DNA from: Neisseriaceae bacterium
GTDB lineage: Bacteria > Pseudomonadota > Gammaproteobacteria > Burkholderiales > UBA11063
Length of the DNA: 7,452 nt
Assembly: GCA_027371515.1 (NCBI GenBank)
Contig: DAHXMX010000045.1
Span: 1-7,452, forward strand
Reading direction: 5' to 3'
Below, one piece after another: positions 6,374 through 7,452 of this stretch; positions within the stretch are counted from its first letter, which is position 1; each line of letters begins with the position of its first letter. The position numbers and the translations under genes are program-made. The notes beneath the pieces were generated by a model that did no database searches, was not told where the DNA came from, and saw only the letters and a program-made list of their open reading frames with translations.

Positions 6374-7189
6374 ATGCGTCAAATACAAAATATAATTGAA
6401 GATAGATTTAATAAAATTCAAGAATTAGATAAAGAAGATCAAGATTTACAATTTGCAGTAAAAACTGTTATTGATGCTCTAGATTGCGGCTCTATTCGTG
6501 TTGCAGAACAATTAGGCAACAATAAATGGGTTACTAATGATTGGATTAAAAAAGCAATTTTAATATCATTTAGATTATATAATAATCAACTTTCCGATGG
6601 TCAATATACAAAATTTTATGACAAATTAGAATTAAAATTTGCTAATTATAACGCTAGTCGCTTTCAACAAGAACAAATACGTGTAGTACCAAGCGCTATA
6701 GTTCGTCGTGGGGCATTTATAGGCAGAAATACTGTACTAATGCCGTCATATATAAATATTGGCGCTAGTGTAGGTACTAATTGTATGATTGACACCTGGG
6801 CAACAATTGGCTCATGCGCTCAAATTGGTAATAATGTACACATTTCAGGAGGAGTTGGTATTGGTGGTGTATTAGAACCATTACAAGCTAATCCGACAAT
6901 TATTGAGGATAACTGTTTTATCGGAGCAAGAAGCGAGGTGGTTGAAGGTGTTATTATTGGTACTGGATCAGTACTCGGAATGGGTGTATTTATTGGTAAA
7001 TCTACTAAAATATATAATCGTAATACTAAAAATATTTCTTACGGTTATATTCCACCATATTCAGTAGTAGTAGCAGGTAGCATTCCAAGTGCAGACAATA
7101 CACATAGTACATATGCTGCAATAATAGTTAAGCAAGTTGATGAACAAACTCGCAGCAAAGTATCTATAAACGAGTTACTGCGTGATTAA
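6374..7189 (+). CDS. dapD: 2,3,4,5-tetrahydropyridine-2,6-dicarboxylate N-succinyltransferase
   Basis: Cytoplasmic enzyme that transfers succinyl from succinyl-CoA to tetrahydrodipicolinate, giving N-succinyl-2-amino-6-ketopimelate in the succinylase branch towards diaminopimelate and lysine. At 271 residues it is close to E. coli DapD (274) and strongly similar throughout. Residues 1-100 are the N-terminal helical domain. About 103-235 form the left-handed beta-helix of hexapeptide repeats, including MPSYINIGASVG (123-134), MIDTWATIGSCAQIG (138-152), SGGVGIGGVLEPLQ (158-171) and FIGARSEVVEGV (182-193). D140 and E188 correspond to the acidic residues proposed in catalysis in this family. The C-terminus ends in the typical INELLRD. 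The start at 6374 follows a clear Shine-Dalgarno and the gene begins 34 nt after the recombinase stop. The next gene probably begins within its last codons. Confidence 0.97.
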   Translation: MRQIQNIIEDRFNKIQELDKEDQDLQFAVKTVIDALDCGSIRVAEQLGNNKWVTNDWIKKAILISFRLYNNQLSDGQYTKFYDKLELKFANYNASRFQQEQIRVVPSAIVRRGAFIGRNTVLMPSYINIGASVGTNCMIDTWATIGSCAQIGNNVHISGGVGIGGVLEPLQANPTIIEDNCFIGARSEVVEGVIIGTGSVLGMGVFIGKSTKIYNRNTKNISYGYIPPYSVVVAGSIPSADNTHSTYAAIIVKQVDEQTRSKVSINELLRD

Positions 7190-7452
7190 TATTATTATTT
7201 ATAAGCATGATATCTTAATTAAACGCGTTAAAGATATCATCATGCTACCCAATTCTGAGGATTTAGCTACTCTAAAGCGATTTGTTACCACTATGTATAG
7301 CGATAATAAACTATTTGTAGCTACAATTAATAATCCATTAATGCTAGAATTTAAAAAACATAAGTTAGAATTTATAAATATACGTCAAGCAATACAAAAT
7401 ATGAGCGATAATATAATAAAACTAATATTATACTATCAACAACTTATTAATT
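7182..7452 (+). CDS. Unrecognised protein, first 90 codons (3' end outside window); N-terminus faintly like peptide deformylase
   Basis: A frame starting at GTG 7182 stays open to the right edge, giving 90 codons plus one base. The same frame has a stop at 7167-7169, so the only likely starts are GTG 7182 (8-nt overlap with the dapD stop) and the internal ATG at 7242. GTG is favoured because of the overlap pattern seen elsewhere in the run and a weak GAG seven bases upstream; 7242 has no Shine-Dalgarno. The product begins MINIIIYKHDILIKR and is rich in Ile, Lys, Asn and Leu. D10 and TMY (37-39) have the same spacing as D11 and TMY (38-40) of E. coli peptide deformylase. However, the motif that should follow (GIGLAATQ) reads KLFVATIN. 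I see no signal peptide or membrane segment. That it is coding is likely; identity is unknown. Confidence 0.6.
   Translation, partial: MINIIIYKHDILIKRVKDIIMLPNSEDLATLKRFVTTMYSDNKLFVATINNPLMLEFKKHKLEFINIRQAIQNMSDNIIKLILYYQQLIN
7207..7240. repeat. Inverted repeat just after dapD, inside the start of the next ORF
   Basis: ATGATATCTT (7207-7216) is the exact reverse complement of AAGATATCAT (7231-7240), with a 14-base loop. GC at 7205-7206 and 7244-7245 could extend the stem after a three-base bulge. No T-run follows, so it is not a convincing intrinsic terminator. It lies 17 nt after the dapD stop, at codons 9-20 of the partial ORF, and could be an RNA structure affecting expression there or simply a chance result of the coding sequence. 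Confidence 0.45.

Noticed and set aside
7207..7240. Intrinsic terminator ending the operon after dapD
   Set aside because: The stem is AT-rich and has no T-run, and an ORF reads through it to the window edge.

Overview
The window is AT-rich (roughly 30% G+C by eye, lower in the membrane-protein genes) and densely coded. It looks like chromosome from an AT-rich proteobacterium. The evidence is a DapD of the succinylase lysine pathway, an RNase AM/YciV-type PHP protein, AAT-family permeases and a non-phage tyrosine recombinase of a type I associate with beta- and gammaproteobacteria. I cannot name a genus. I see no rRNA, tRNA, CRISPR array, insertion sequence or prophage gene.

Layout. Positions 1-648 (minus strand) hold the N-terminal 216 codons of a saccharopine dehydrogenase family protein that runs off the left edge. 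A 138-base divergent intergenic region (649-786) carries a strong Shine-Dalgarno for the leftward gene, a 10-bp-arm inverted repeat, tandem 9-bp repeats and a plausible -10 box for the rightward genes. From 787 to the right edge every gene is on the plus strand and tightly packed: proC (P5C reductase), an RNase AM/TrpH-like PHP phosphoesterase, two tandem paralogous amino acid permeases, a complete tyrosine recombinase, dapD, and the first 90 codons of an unrecognised gene that overlaps the end of dapD. Gaps are 34 nt or less and three junctions overlap (11, 8 and 8 nt), so the run is probably co-transcribed, with translational coupling at the overlaps.

Biology. The theme is amino acid metabolism. 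ProC makes proline, DapD is a step to diaminopimelate and lysine, the permeases import amino acids, and the divergent dehydrogenase belongs to a family acting on saccharopine/lysine-type substrates. The odd members are the recombinase, which has an intact active site but no sign of a mobile element, and the terminal partial ORF, whose first 40 residues resemble a peptide deformylase N-terminus without its key glutamine motif. Two gene starts deserve correction against the longest open frame: the PHP gene most likely starts at 1630 and the first permease at 2516.

No clearly new multi-gene system is evident. The best leads are the divergent control region, the recombinase inside a biosynthetic operon, and the degenerate deformylase-like ORF at the right edge.
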